Shown here piece after piece: positions 1-6,830 of a DNA stretch of 7,359 bases; the first letter of the stretch is position 1; every line of letters begins with the position of its first letter. The notes under the pieces are model-generated. The model made no database searches, was not told where the DNA came from, and saw only the letters and a list, made by a program, of their open reading frames with translations. The position numbers were made by a program, and so were the translations under genes. Source of the stretch: Sphingopyxis sp. (lineage in GTDB: Bacteria; Pseudomonadota; Alphaproteobacteria; Sphingomonadales; Sphingomonadaceae); assembly GCA_012035435.1 (NCBI GenBank), contig JAAUPH010000117.1, positions 1-7,359 of the forward strand, given 5' to 3'.

Positions 1-207
1 GCCGCCGGGCTCGACTACGAAGCCGCGCTCGCGCTGCTTGCGGGCGATGGCTTTGCGAGCGAGGTCCGTGCCGAGGAGGCCTATTGGCGGCGCGAGGGCG
101 TGAGCGCGGTCCCGACCTTCATCATCAATGGCAAATATGTGATTTCCGGCGGCCACCCGCCGGAAGCATTTGAGCGCGCGCTCGGCAAGATTGCAGCAGA
201 AGGATAG
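1..207 (+). CDS. DsbA family (FrnE-like) oxidoreductase, C-terminal fragment
   Basis: This is the last 68 residues of a protein that begins upstream of the window; the frame is open from base 1 and ends at TAG 205-207. The fragment reads as a helical stretch (LDYEAALALLAGD...) followed by GVSAVPTFIINGKYVISG and then HPPEAFERAL. The V-P-T-F segment is the cis-proline strand of the thioredoxin fold, and the KYVISGG.PPEAF continuation is typical of the FrnE/DsbA-like 2-hydroxychromene-2-carboxylate isomerase clan. The CxxC or equivalent active site would be near the N-terminus and is not visible, so disulfide redox activity cannot be confirmed. The downstream acyl-CoA dehydrogenase starts 3 bp after the stop and its ribosome-binding site lies inside this reading frame, so the two are probably co-transcribed. 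The family call is fairly secure; the exact substrate is unknown. Confidence 0.85.
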   Translation, partial: AAGLDYEAALALLAGDGFASEVRAEEAYWRREGVSAVPTFIINGKYVISGGHPPEAFERALGKIAAEG

Positions 208-210
208 CCC

Positions 211-1500
211 ATGGACTTCGCCATCCCCGCCGACCTCGCGGCTTATCTCGCCGAGCTCGACGCCTTCATCGCGGCGGAAATTCAGCCGCTGGTCGATGCC
301 GACGACAATATCCGCTTCTTTGACCATCGCCGCGAGCACGCCCGGACAGACTGGGACAACAACGGCCTGCCCCGTCATGAATGGGAAGCGCTGCTGCGGG
401 AGGCGGGGAAGCGTGCCGATGCGGCGGGGCATTGGCGCTTTTCCGCACCCAAGAAATATGGCGGCAAGGATGGCAGCAATCTGTGGATGGCGGTGATCCG
501 TGAACATCTGGCGGCCAAGGGGCTGGGGCTGCACAATGATCTTCAGAACGAACATAGCATCGTCGGCAATTTCCCCTTCGTCGAGATGTTCGAACAATTT
601 GGCATCAGCGATGAACAGAAGGCGGAGTTCATCCTCGGCGGCTTCGTGCGCGAACGCATCACCGCCTTTGGCCTGACGGAACCAAATCATGGCAGCGATG
701 CGACCCACATGGAAACCCGCGCCGTTCGCGAAACGCGCGACGGGGTAGATGGCTGGCGGATCAATGGTGAGAAGATGTGGATCACCGGCATGCATGTCGC
801 GACCCACTGCGCCACATTCTGCCGCACCGATGGCGCCGATGGCGACGCGCGCGGGATCACCTGTCTGCTCGTGCCCAACCCGTCGCCGGGGTTGGTGATC
901 GAGGAATATCTGTGGACATTCAACATGCCCACCGATCACCCGCGCCTGTCCTTCACCAATGTCTGGGTGCCCGACAGCGCACGGCTTGGCCCCGTCGGCG
1001 GCGGGCTGAGCATTGCGCAAAGCTTTGTTCATCAAAACCGCATCCGTCAGGCCGCATCATCGCTGGGCGCGGCGGTGTACTGCATCGAGGAAAGCGTCAA
1101 ATACGCCCGCGCGCGCAAACCTTTTGGCGAGGCGCTGGCGAAAAATCAGGCGATCCAATTTCCGCTGGTTGAACTGGCGACCCAGGCCGAAATGCTCCGC
1201 TTGCTGATCCGCAAGACCGCGTGGGACATGGACAATCTGCCGCACAAGGAGATTGAACACGCGCTGTCCCACAAGGTCAGCATGTGCAATTACTGGGCAA
1301 ACCGCCTGTGCTGCGAAGCCGCCGATCGCGCGATGCAGGTGCACGGCGGCATCGGATATTCGCGCCACAAACCCTTTGAACATATCTACCGCCACCACCG
1401 CCGCTATCGCATCACCGAGGGCGCGGAGGAAATTCAGATGCGCAAGGTGGCGGCCTATCTGTTTGGGTATTTGGGGCCACGGAAGGGGATGGTGGGGTAG
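211..1500 (+). CDS. Acyl-CoA dehydrogenase family protein
   Basis: This is a complete 429-aa flavoprotein of the acyl-CoA dehydrogenase family, which forms the alpha,beta double bond of an acyl-CoA thioester using FAD and passes electrons to ETF in the cytoplasm. The order of parts fits the family: a helical N-terminal domain (about 1-145), a middle beta domain with the flavin/substrate signature FGLTEPNHGSD (153-163) and INGEKMWITG (184-193), and a C-terminal helical bundle with QVHGGIGY (376-383). The motif RITEGAEEIQ places the likely catalytic base at Glu403, the position used by medium- and short-chain enzymes. The long N-terminal region rich in charged and aromatic residues (RFFDHRREHARTDWDNNG) suggests the larger ACAD10/11-like subgroup rather than a classical MCAD. 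The ATG at 211 is preceded by GAAGGA (199-204) at 6-nt spacing. Chain-length preference cannot be read from sequence. Confidence 0.95.
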   Translation: MDFAIPADLAAYLAELDAFIAAEIQPLVDADDNIRFFDHRREHARTDWDNNGLPRHEWEALLREAGKRADAAGHWRFSAPKKYGGKDGSNLWMAVIREHLAAKGLGLHNDLQNEHSIVGNFPFVEMFEQFGISDEQKAEFILGGFVRERITAFGLTEPNHGSDATHMETRAVRETRDGVDGWRINGEKMWITGMHVATHCATFCRTDGADGDARGITCLLVPNPSPGLVIEEYLWTFNMPTDHPRLSFTNVWVPDSARLGPVGGGLSIAQSFVHQNRIRQAASSLGAAVYCIEESVKYARARKPFGEALAKNQAIQFPLVELATQAEMLRLLIRKTAWDMDNLPHKEIEHALSHKVSMCNYWANRLCCEAADRAMQVHGGIGYSRHKPFEHIYRHHRRYRITEGAEEIQMRKVAAYLFGYLGPRKGMVG

Positions 1501-1580
1501 GGTTTGGTGGGACGGGTGGCGACGATGTTATGGACGTTTCGCAAGCAAGCTTCCTCTATTAATGGCTGCCCTCCCTTAAT

Positions 1581-1663
1581 CGTCACCCCGGGCTCGACCC
1601 GGGATCCCGCTTCCTTGCTTCCTCGCTAAACAGCGGGACCCCGGCTCGGGGGCCGGGGTGACG
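1581..1663. repeat. Imperfect inverted repeat (REP-like stem-loop, possible terminator)
   Basis: The left arm at 1581-1611 begins CGTCACCCCGG and ends GGGATCCCGCT. The right arm at 1632-1663 reads in reverse complement as CGTCACCCCGG...CCGGGGTCCCGCT. The arms pair over roughly 30 bp with a few mismatches and one length difference, around a loop of about 20 nt. The left arm is also internally palindromic (CCCGGG repeated). It lies about 80 bp after the acyl-CoA dehydrogenase stop, so it could act as a Rho-independent-like structure, but no T tract follows. The GTCACCCCGG head is of the kind dispersed through many sphingomonad genomes; that is recollection, not a search. No coding signal is seen in 1501-1729 around it. 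Confidence 0.75.
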
Positions 1664-1729
1664 AGGTGGCGGGCGTCATCGACAAGGTTCGCGACGTTCG
1701 CGCGCTTGTTCATTAGCATCAAAAACAGC

Positions 1730-1760
1730 CGTCGCCCCGCACTTGATGCGGGGCTTGGCT
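1730..1760 (+). repeat. Left terminal inverted repeat of GIY-YIG unit
   Basis: The 31-bp repeat starts CGTCGCCCC and ends GGGGCTTGGCT, with an internal hairpin CCCCGCA-CTTGA-TGCGGGG at 1735-1753. It is the reverse complement of 2104-2133 except for one additional C in the run at 1735-1738. Its last two bases form part of the GIY-YIG stop codon (complement of CTA, 1759-1761). Confidence 0.9.
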
Positions 1761-2070
1761 ATTTTGCGCTGCCGTCGCTTGGAAACCACTGGTCCCACAA
1801 ATCAAGCCAGTCTGGGTTATCAGCCTCGATCAGCGCGAACTTCCACGGGCGCTTCCACTTCTTGACGAGCTTTTCGCGTGCGATGGCGGCTTCGATATCT
1901 TCGTGCCGCTCAACATAGACAAGCCGTGTTTTGCTATAGTCTCGCGCATGGATTGAACCTGTCCCTTCGCGGTGTTGATAAACGCGCCGCGTCGGGTTGG
2001 ATGAGACGCCGACATACATGCCGCGTCGATAGCGATTTGCCATGATGGAAACCCAGCTGCCCTTTTCCAT
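1759..2070 (-). CDS. GIY-YIG nuclease family protein (small, single-domain)
   Basis: This 103-aa protein has the single-domain GIY-YIG layout of the small URI/UPF0213-like group, which folds like the UvrC N-terminal nuclease domain. The second motif is clear (MYVGV, 18-22), followed by the helix with the conserved arginine (NPTRRVYQHREG, Arg28/Arg29), then TRLVYVERH and the helix EAAIAREKLVKKWKRPWK, whose Glu66 matches the family metal-binding glutamate. The tail LIEADNPDWLDLW is typical of the group. The first motif reads W-V-S-I-M (6-10) where relatives have V-Y-I, so the usual tyrosine is Ser8 and the nuclease may be impaired. The ATG at 2070 is the first start after an in-frame TAA and has a weak AAGG 4 nt upstream. 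Starting at Met10 would lose motif one. The gene sits alone between inverted repeats, antisense to its neighbours. The family is secure; cellular role and activity are not. Confidence 0.88.
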   Translation of the reverse strand: MEKGSWVSIMANRYRRGMYVGVSSNPTRRVYQHREGTGSIHARDYSKTRLVYVERHEDIEAAIAREKLVKKWKRPWKFALIEADNPDWLDLWDQWFPSDGSAK

Positions 2071-2103
2071 AACGCCTTATTGGCAGCGGTGGCGGAAAAG
2101 AAA

Positions 2104-2133
2104 AGCCAAGCCCCGCATCAAGTGCGGGCGACG
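2104..2133 (-). repeat. Right terminal inverted repeat of GIY-YIG unit
   Basis: This 30-bp sequence is the inverted copy of 1730-1760. It starts AGCCAAGCCCCGCA and ends GCGGGCGACG, lacking one C/G relative to the left copy. It carries the same CCCCGCA/TGCGGG hairpin. It lies upstream of the GIY-YIG start codon, so it could also influence that gene's transcript. Confidence 0.9.
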
Positions 2134-2233
2134 GGGTGAGCAATGTCTGGAATAGTCGAATTCCTGTCAAAACCAGACAGTCCGCACCCCCCAACATACC
2201 CGCTATGCCATTCACGCGTCGTGCCGTGGCGGC

Positions 2234-2261
2234 TTGCCAACTTGGTCTGCCGTGATAGGTT
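2234..2261 (+). promoter_or_regulatory. Possible promoter of the amidohydrolase gene
   Basis: TTGCCA at 2234-2239 and TAGGTT at 2256-2261 are separated by 16 nt and lie 34 bp before the amidohydrolase ATG. This is a weak sigma-70-like match found by eye. The rest of 2134-2294 shows no gene or strong structure, so a promoter must lie here or upstream of the repeat unit. Confidence 0.25.
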
Positions 2262-2294
2262 TCGCATCAAAACCAAAAGCGCACGGAGAGTGAC

Positions 2295-4034
2295 ATGTTC
2301 GATCTGGTGATTCGCGGCGGCCTGGTGGTGGATGGTACGGGCGCTCCCGCACGGCGTGCCGATGTGGCGGTGGATGGTGACCGCATTGTTGCCGTTGGCG
2401 AGACTATTGGCGCTGGGCGCACCGAAATCGACGCCGTGGGCAAGCTTGTTACGCCCGGCTTTGTCGATATTCACACCCATTATGACGGGCAAGCCACCTG
2501 GGATCAGGAGATGGCGCCATCGAGCTGGCACGGCGTCACCACCGTCGTCATGGGCAATTGCGGCGTCGGCTTTGCGCCGGCGCGGCCCGACCGGCATGAC
2601 TGGCTGATTTCGCTGATGGAGGGGGTTGAGGATATTCCGGGGACCGCATTGGCCGAAGGGATGGCGTGGGATTGGGAGACGTTCCCCGAATATATGGACG
2701 CGCTCGAACGGCTGCCGCGCACGATCGATGTCGCTTGCCATGTCCCGCACGGCGCGGTGCGCGCCTATGTTCTTGGTGACCGCGAGCGGCCCGGCGCGGT
2801 GCCGACCGAGGCCGACATTGCGGAGATGTCGCGGATCGTGGAGGATGGCCTGCGCGCCGGTGCGCTGGGATTTTCGACCAGCCGCACCGTGCTGCACAAA
2901 TCGGTCGATGGCGAATTGGTGCCCGGCACTACCGCGACCGCCGAAGAGCTGATCGCGATCGGCCGCGCGATGGGCCGCGTCGGCTATGGCGTGTTCGAAA
3001 TGGCGAGCGACCTGAAACGCGAATGGAATGAATTTCAGTGGATGGGAGACCTGTCCCGCGAAACCGGTCTGCCGGTTACCTTCGCCGCGCTGCAAAGCAT
3101 CGCCAAGGAACTGCCGCTCGACGAGCAAATTACCGAGATGCGAGCGCAAAACGACAATGGCGCCAACATCGTCGCGCAGATCGCGCTGCGCGGAAATGGC
3201 ATTGTGATGGCGTGGCAGGGCACGGTTCACCCGTTCCTCTATCGCCCGGCCTGGACCGAAATGGCTGAGCTCCACTGGCCCGAGAAGCTGGCACGGCTGA
3301 AAGACCCCGCCGTGCGCGCGCGGATGATCGGTGAGGACAGTGTGCTGCCCGAAAGCGACCTGCCCGAACTGCAATGGGCGGTGACGCAGGGGTGGATGCT
3401 TCATTATGAAATGGGCCCCGATTTCAATTATGAACCGACGCCCGATCAGACGATCATGGCGCGCGCGGCGGCGGCGGGGGTCGATCCTGCCGCCTATGCC
3501 TATGATCAGCTGATGGCGGACGAGGGGTTGGGCTTCATCTATTTCCCTATCCTTAACTATGCTGACGGGAATTTGAATTTCCTTGAGGCGCTTCAGGCGA
3601 GCGATGACACGGTCAACAGCCTGTCCGACGGCGGCGCACATTGCGGGACAATTTGCGATGCGGCATCGCCCACCTTCATGCTCCAGCATTGGGTGCGCGA
3701 CCGGGCGGGGGCGCGGGTGAGCCTTGAGACTGCGATCAAGCGCCAGTGCCGCGATACCGCGATGCTCTATGGGCTGGACGATCGCGGGGTTGTGGCGCCG
3801 GGCTATCTCGCCGATTTGAACGTGATCGATATGGACGCGCTCAAATTGGGCAAGCCGTGGCTCGCCTTCGACCTGCCTGCCGGGGGAAAGCGGCTGCTGC
3901 AAAAGGCTGACGGCTATGTCGCAACGGTCAAGTCAGGGCAGGTCACGTTCCGCGATGGCGCCTGTCAGGGCGTATATCCCGGCGGCGTCATTCGCGGACC
4001 GCAGCGCGTGGGATATGCGATGGCGGCGGAGTAA
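2295..4034 (+). CDS. N-acyl-D-amino-acid deacylase-like amidohydrolase (D-aminoacylase family)
   Basis: This 579-aa amidohydrolase-superfamily protein belongs to the Amidohydro_3/D-aminoacylase branch, whose known members cleave N-acyl-D-amino acids to a D-amino acid and a carboxylate. The N-terminal beta-sandwich strand is [12 protein letters not shown] (5-16), followed by [13 protein letters not shown] (54-66), where His60, His62 and probably Asp64 are metal-site residues. GNCGVGFAP (87-95) contains Cys89, matching the metal-bridging cysteine of D-aminoacylases. [10 protein letters not shown] (442-451) supplies the catalytic/metal Asp445, and [11 protein letters not shown] (502-512) returns to the beta-sandwich. 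It is about 80-100 residues longer than the classical D-aminoacylase, mainly in the central insertion around 230-440. The ATG at 2295 follows GGAG (2285-2288) at 6-nt spacing. There is no signal peptide, so it is cytoplasmic. The true substrate could be another amide, carbamate or ester. It converges with the DUF885 gene 3 bp downstream. Confidence 0.92.
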   Translation: MFDLVIRGGLVVDGTGAPARRADVAVDGDRIVAVGETIGAGRTEIDAVGKLVTPGFVDIHTHYDGQATWDQEMAPSSWHGVTTVVMGNCGVGFAPARPDRHDWLISLMEGVEDIPGTALAEGMAWDWETFPEYMDALERLPRTIDVACHVPHGAVRAYVLGDRERPGAVPTEADIAEMSRIVEDGLRAGALGFSTSRTVLHKSVDGELVPGTTATAEELIAIGRAMGRVGYGVFEMASDLKREWNEFQWMGDLSRETGLPVTFAALQSIAKELPLDEQITEMRAQNDNGANIVAQIALRGNGIVMAWQGTVHPFLYRPAWTEMAELHWPEKLARLKDPAVRARMIGEDSVLPESDLPELQWAVTQGWMLHYEMGPDFNYEPTPDQTIMARAAAAGVDPAAYAYDQLMADEGLGFIYFPILNYADGNLNFLEALQASDDTVNSLSDGGAHCGTICDAASPTFMLQHWVRDRAGARVSLETAIKRQCRDTAMLYGLDDRGVVAPGYLADLNVIDMDALKLGKPWLAFDLPAGGKRLLQKADGYVATVKSGQVTFRDGACQGVYPGGVIRGPQRVGYAMAAE

Positions 4035-4037
4035 AGC

Positions 4038-5372
4038 CTATCGCCGCAAATCGCTGGGCAATGTCGGCTCGCTGATCAACGCCTCAAACCGTTTCCATTG
4101 GCGCGCTACATCGTCACCTTCGCGGGCAATGTCGGCGGCGACCATGTCTTGGCCCAGGCCATAGTTGATGACATAGCTGCGATAGGTTTCGGTGAACTTG
4201 ACCGATTGTTCGGCGCGGGCAGGGGACATGAGCAGATATTGCTGCGTTAGCGCCACGGCACGCGCCCGGTCAATCTCACCGTCGAGATACATTTGTGCGA
4301 TGGTGATGCGCGCGCCCGACACTTGCTTGATCGCGTCGAGCAGCCGCCAATATTTGCTGTCGGCGGGCGCGCTGATCCCCGCGAGCGGCATCAGCACGCG
4401 GCGTTCATATTCCTCCTTTCGTGGTCCTGGAAAGGCCATCTCGATACCGTGATTGGCGGTGCCCTCGGCGATCAGGCTTTGCGGGCTGTACAGCGGATAC
4501 ACGCTATATTCGGTCCAGCCGCGCTCGCGCGTCAGCCGCTGTTCCAGCAGGAAATTGAGCGCATGGTGGCCGGGATAGCCCTCATGACAACCAAGGTCGA
4601 CCGCACGGGACAGGCGGATCGGCAGGTCGGTATTGATCTGGATCAGGCTTTTGAAATCGCCCTTGTAATAGTTATAGCCGCTCCACGGTTTGCCGGTGAC
4701 GAATTCCAGCGTGAAGCGTTCGGTCGCGGGCATCGCGATATGCTGTGCAGTACGCGCGCGGCAGGCGGCGATGGCCTCGTTGAACACGGGCAGCAACTTG
4801 TCCTTGGGGATGACAAAATGTTCCAGATAGGCATCGACCCGCGCGGCAAGCGGCCCATCGCCGGGGATGAGCCCCGCGATTTCGGCGAGGCCAGCATCAT
4901 AGGCGCCCAGCGGTTTGATCGTCGGGCGCACGGCGAACAGCCGTTCGGCCTCATCTGCAAATTTGAAGCGGGTGCCGTCCATCATTTGCAACCGCGTGTC
5001 CGCCGCGATCAGCTGCTTTCGAGAAACGCGAGCCGGCGCAGTTGCAAACCCGTCGCCCCGCCGCGCGAGGTTGTGCGTCATGCCGAGCATCTCCGCAACC
5101 TGCCGCCGTAATGACGCTTTGTCGCGCGGCGCACGTTCGGCTTTGGTGCGCAGTTCCGCTGGCCCGTAATAGGCATCGATATAGCCGTCTTCGTGCGTCC
5201 CGATCTCAAGGCTGAGCGCCACATAATTGCGCGCCAGCTGATCCAGCGACCCCACCGCGTTGGGGCCCGGTTCGGGCGCGGTGCTGGTGACGGTCGCGAC
5301 CTCCGTCCGCGGCGCGCATGCCGTTAGCGTTAGTGCGGCCAGGCTCGCCGTCAGAACCCAACCACGCATCAT
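4038..5372 (-). CDS. DUF885 family lipoprotein, putative zinc-dependent hydrolase
   Basis: This 444-aa protein begins with a lipoprotein signal: MMRGW, a hydrophobic stretch, then the lipobox LTAC with Cys19. It is therefore predicted to be exported and lipid-anchored. A Thr/Pro-rich linker (20-40) leads to a helical DUF885 domain. The signature HEGYPGHH (263-270), with IAEGTANHGIEM about 35 residues later (301-312; Glu303 a candidate third ligand), resembles the HExxH arrangement of zinc metallopeptidases, so a peptidase role is likely but unproven for the family. The start ATG (5372-5370) overlaps the nhaA stop as ATGA. An AAGGAG (complement of 5378-5383), 5 nt upstream, lies within the last nhaA codons, which points to translational coupling. 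An ATG directly after the first (Met2) is an equally plausible start. The protein is probably expressed only from the nhaA promoter. Confidence 0.9.
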   Translation of the reverse strand: MMRGWVLTASLAALTLTACAPRTEVATVTSTAPEPGPNAVGSLDQLARNYVALSLEIGTHEDGYIDAYYGPAELRTKAERAPRDKASLRRQVAEMLGMTHNLARRGDGFATAPARVSRKQLIAADTRLQMMDGTRFKFADEAERLFAVRPTIKPLGAYDAGLAEIAGLIPGDGPLAARVDAYLEHFVIPKDKLLPVFNEAIAACRARTAQHIAMPATERFTLEFVTGKPWSGYNYYKGDFKSLIQINTDLPIRLSRAVDLGCHEGYPGHHALNFLLEQRLTRERGWTEYSVYPLYSPQSLIAEGTANHGIEMAFPGPRKEEYERRVLMPLAGISAPADSKYWRLLDAIKQVSGARITIAQMYLDGEIDRARAVALTQQYLLMSPARAEQSVKFTETYRSYVINYGLGQDMVAADIAREGDDVARQWKRFEALISEPTLPSDLRR

Positions 5373-6652
5373 CCCGTCTCCTTTTCGCAGATGTCGGCGA
5401 CATCACCGTCAGCGTCGATTTCCTGCGCATTCTCTTGTTCGATCCGCTCAAGCGCGGCGTGCAACGGGGCAAAGCGCAACACAGCATAGCCCATGATCGC
5501 GGACAGGAACGAACCCATCAGCGTGCCGATCTTTGCCTCCTCCACCAGCAAGGGATCGTCAAAGGCCAAGCCGCCGATAAACAGGCTCATCGTAAAGCCG
5601 ATACCGCAGAGCAGCGCGACGCCGTAAACTTGCAGCCATGTGGCGCCGCGCAGCATTTTGGCAAAGCCCAGCTTCACCGATAGCCAGACCAGCCCGAATA
5701 TGCCCACCTGTTTGCCAATGAACAGGCCCAGCGCGATCCCCAGCGGCATCGGCGCGAATATCTGGGCTGGGGTCATGCCGGTGACGTCCACCCCGGCATT
5801 TGCGAAACCGAACAGCGGCACGATAGCAAAGGCGACCCAGGGGTGCAGCGCATGTTCCAGCCGGTGAAGCGGTGAGGTCGTGCTGTCAGGCGTGCCGGGC
5901 GTCTTTTCAATCGGGATGGCCATCGCCGCGAGCACGCCGGCGATCGTCGCATGGACGCCCGACAGCAGCGTCGCGAACCACAGCATGCCAGCTAGCACCA
6001 AATAGATGCTCAGCCGCTTCACCTGCATCCGGCATAGACCCATCATCACTGCAAAGATGATCGTCGCGGCCATCAGCGCGGTCATATCGATGCTGGCGGT
6101 ATAAAATAGCGCGATGATCGTGACCGCGCCCATGTCGTCAATGATCGCGACCGTGACCAGAAACAGCTTGAGCGAGGTCGGCGCGCGCGGCCCGAGCAGC
6201 GCGAGCACGCCAATAGCAAAAGCGATGTCGGTCGCCGCGGGGATAGCCCACCCATAGGCAAGACCGGGCGTGTCGCCGACAACAGCCAGATAGATGAGCG
6301 CGGGGACGATCATGCCGCCCGCGGCGGCGATCATTGGCAGCCGCCGCTGCTTCCATGTCGCAAGGCGTCCATCGACAAATTCGCGCTTTATCTCCAACCC
6401 AACCAGCATGAAGAAGATCGCCATCAGGCCGTCGTTGATCCAAAGATGCACAGTCATCGGGCCCAGCTTTGGAGTAAGGACCGGGCCGGTGACGTAGTGG
6501 AGGGCATGGCGATAGGTCTCGCCCAGCGCCGAATTGGCGATCAGCAAGGCCAGCGCCGCAGCGCCGATCAGCAACAGGCCGCCAGCGCTCTCGCTTTCCA
6601 GAAAAGCGCGCATGGCCGAACGGGGGCGGGGAGGGGTAATGGCGACCGACAT
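5369..6652 (-). CDS. nhaA: Na+/H+ antiporter NhaA
   Basis: This 427-aa inner-membrane antiporter exchanges internal Na+ or Li+ for external protons, giving pH and salt homeostasis. About twelve hydrophobic segments are visible, beginning with SAGGLLLIGAAALALLIANS (22-41). The functional motifs match Escherichia coli NhaA: ATDIAFAIGV with Asp142 (equivalent to Asp133), AIIDDMGAV with Asp172-Asp173 (equivalent to the ion-binding Asp163-Asp164), FFMLVGLEIKREF (80-92), and GKQVGIFG with Lys314 (equivalent to Lys300). The C-terminus carries an extra acidic tail (about 401-427, ERIEQENAQEIDADGD...) beyond the last membrane segment, making it longer than the 388-aa E. coli protein. The ATG at 6652 is preceded by AGGAG (complement of 6661-6665) at 8 nt. 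Met14 is an alternative start. It is the first gene of a two-gene unit with the DUF885 lipoprotein, and the promoter should lie in 6666-6830. Confidence 0.97.
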   Translation of the reverse strand: MSVAITPPRPRSAMRAFLESESAGGLLLIGAAALALLIANSALGETYRHALHYVTGPVLTPKLGPMTVHLWINDGLMAIFFMLVGLEIKREFVDGRLATWKQRRLPMIAAAGGMIVPALIYLAVVGDTPGLAYGWAIPAATDIAFAIGVLALLGPRAPTSLKLFLVTVAIIDDMGAVTIIALFYTASIDMTALMAATIIFAVMMGLCRMQVKRLSIYLVLAGMLWFATLLSGVHATIAGVLAAMAIPIEKTPGTPDSTTSPLHRLEHALHPWVAFAIVPLFGFANAGVDVTGMTPAQIFAPMPLGIALGLFIGKQVGIFGLVWLSVKLGFAKMLRGATWLQVYGVALLCGIGFTMSLFIGGLAFDDPLLVEEAKIGTLMGSFLSAIMGYAVLRFAPLHAALERIEQENAQEIDADGDVADICEKETG

Positions 6653-6830
6653 CCCGATGACTCCTAAACACTTGCAACGCCATTGCTTTAGCGAGGCCGG
6701 ACAGCGGGGTCACGCAAAAGCGACTAATGCGCCATGATGGCATCAGTCCGGCGCAATTTTGCCCCGGTTCCAGCCAATGCGGTGCGGTTGGATTAGGATT
6801 TGGGTGAGCCCGATGCGGCATGATGCCCGC
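6653..6830. promoter_or_regulatory. Divergent intergenic region between nhaA and the nuclease gene
   Basis: These 178 bp separate nhaA (minus) from the SNase-like gene (plus) and must carry the promoters of both unless the nuclease starts further upstream. The nhaA ribosome-binding site is the complement of CTCCT at 6661-6665. No convincing -35/-10 pair or operator could be fixed by eye. A short inverted repeat (ATGCGG at 6813-6818 with CCGCAT at 6827-6832) abuts the nuclease start but is too small to interpret. Confidence 0.4.

Larger units (their letters stand above)
1730..2133. mobile_element. Repeat-bounded GIY-YIG unit (putative REP-like mobile or relic element)
   Basis: About 404 bp are bracketed by inverted repeats of 31 and 30 bp that are identical except for one extra C in the left copy. 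The only gene inside is a 103-aa GIY-YIG nuclease on the minus strand. It fills nearly the whole interior: its stop codon straddles the inner edge of the left repeat, and its start is about 33 bp from the right repeat. Each terminal repeat is itself a hairpin (CCCCGCA, loop, TGCGGGG). No target-site duplication is evident at the outer borders. The arrangement suggests a small selfish or domesticated unit; mobility is inference and has not been shown. Confidence 0.55.

Noticed and set aside
1658..1918. 86-codon plus-strand open frame over the left repeat and GIY-YIG 3' end
   Set aside because: It starts within the palindromic repeat and runs antisense to the GIY-YIG gene; the sequence shows no domain features.
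2145..2178. GTCTGG...CCAGAC inverted repeat upstream of the amidohydrolase, considered as an operator
   Set aside because: It has only six paired bases with a 22-nt spacer, expected by chance in a window this size.
1501..2294. CRISPR array or tRNA/integrase attachment site in the intergenic island
   Set aside because: The repeats are inverted and paired rather than regularly spaced direct repeats, and no tRNA fold or integrase gene is present.
2118..3902. 594-codon open frame on the minus strand, antisense to the amidohydrolase
   Set aside because: It is a codon-bias shadow: composition is rich in His, Arg and Pro without recognisable motifs, while the plus-strand frame has clear amidohydrolase motifs and a good ribosome-binding site.
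4293..5111. 272-codon open frame on the plus strand opposite the DUF885 gene
   Set aside because: It is antisense to a gene with a lipobox and HEGYPGHH motif; there is no domain signal and no ribosome-binding site.
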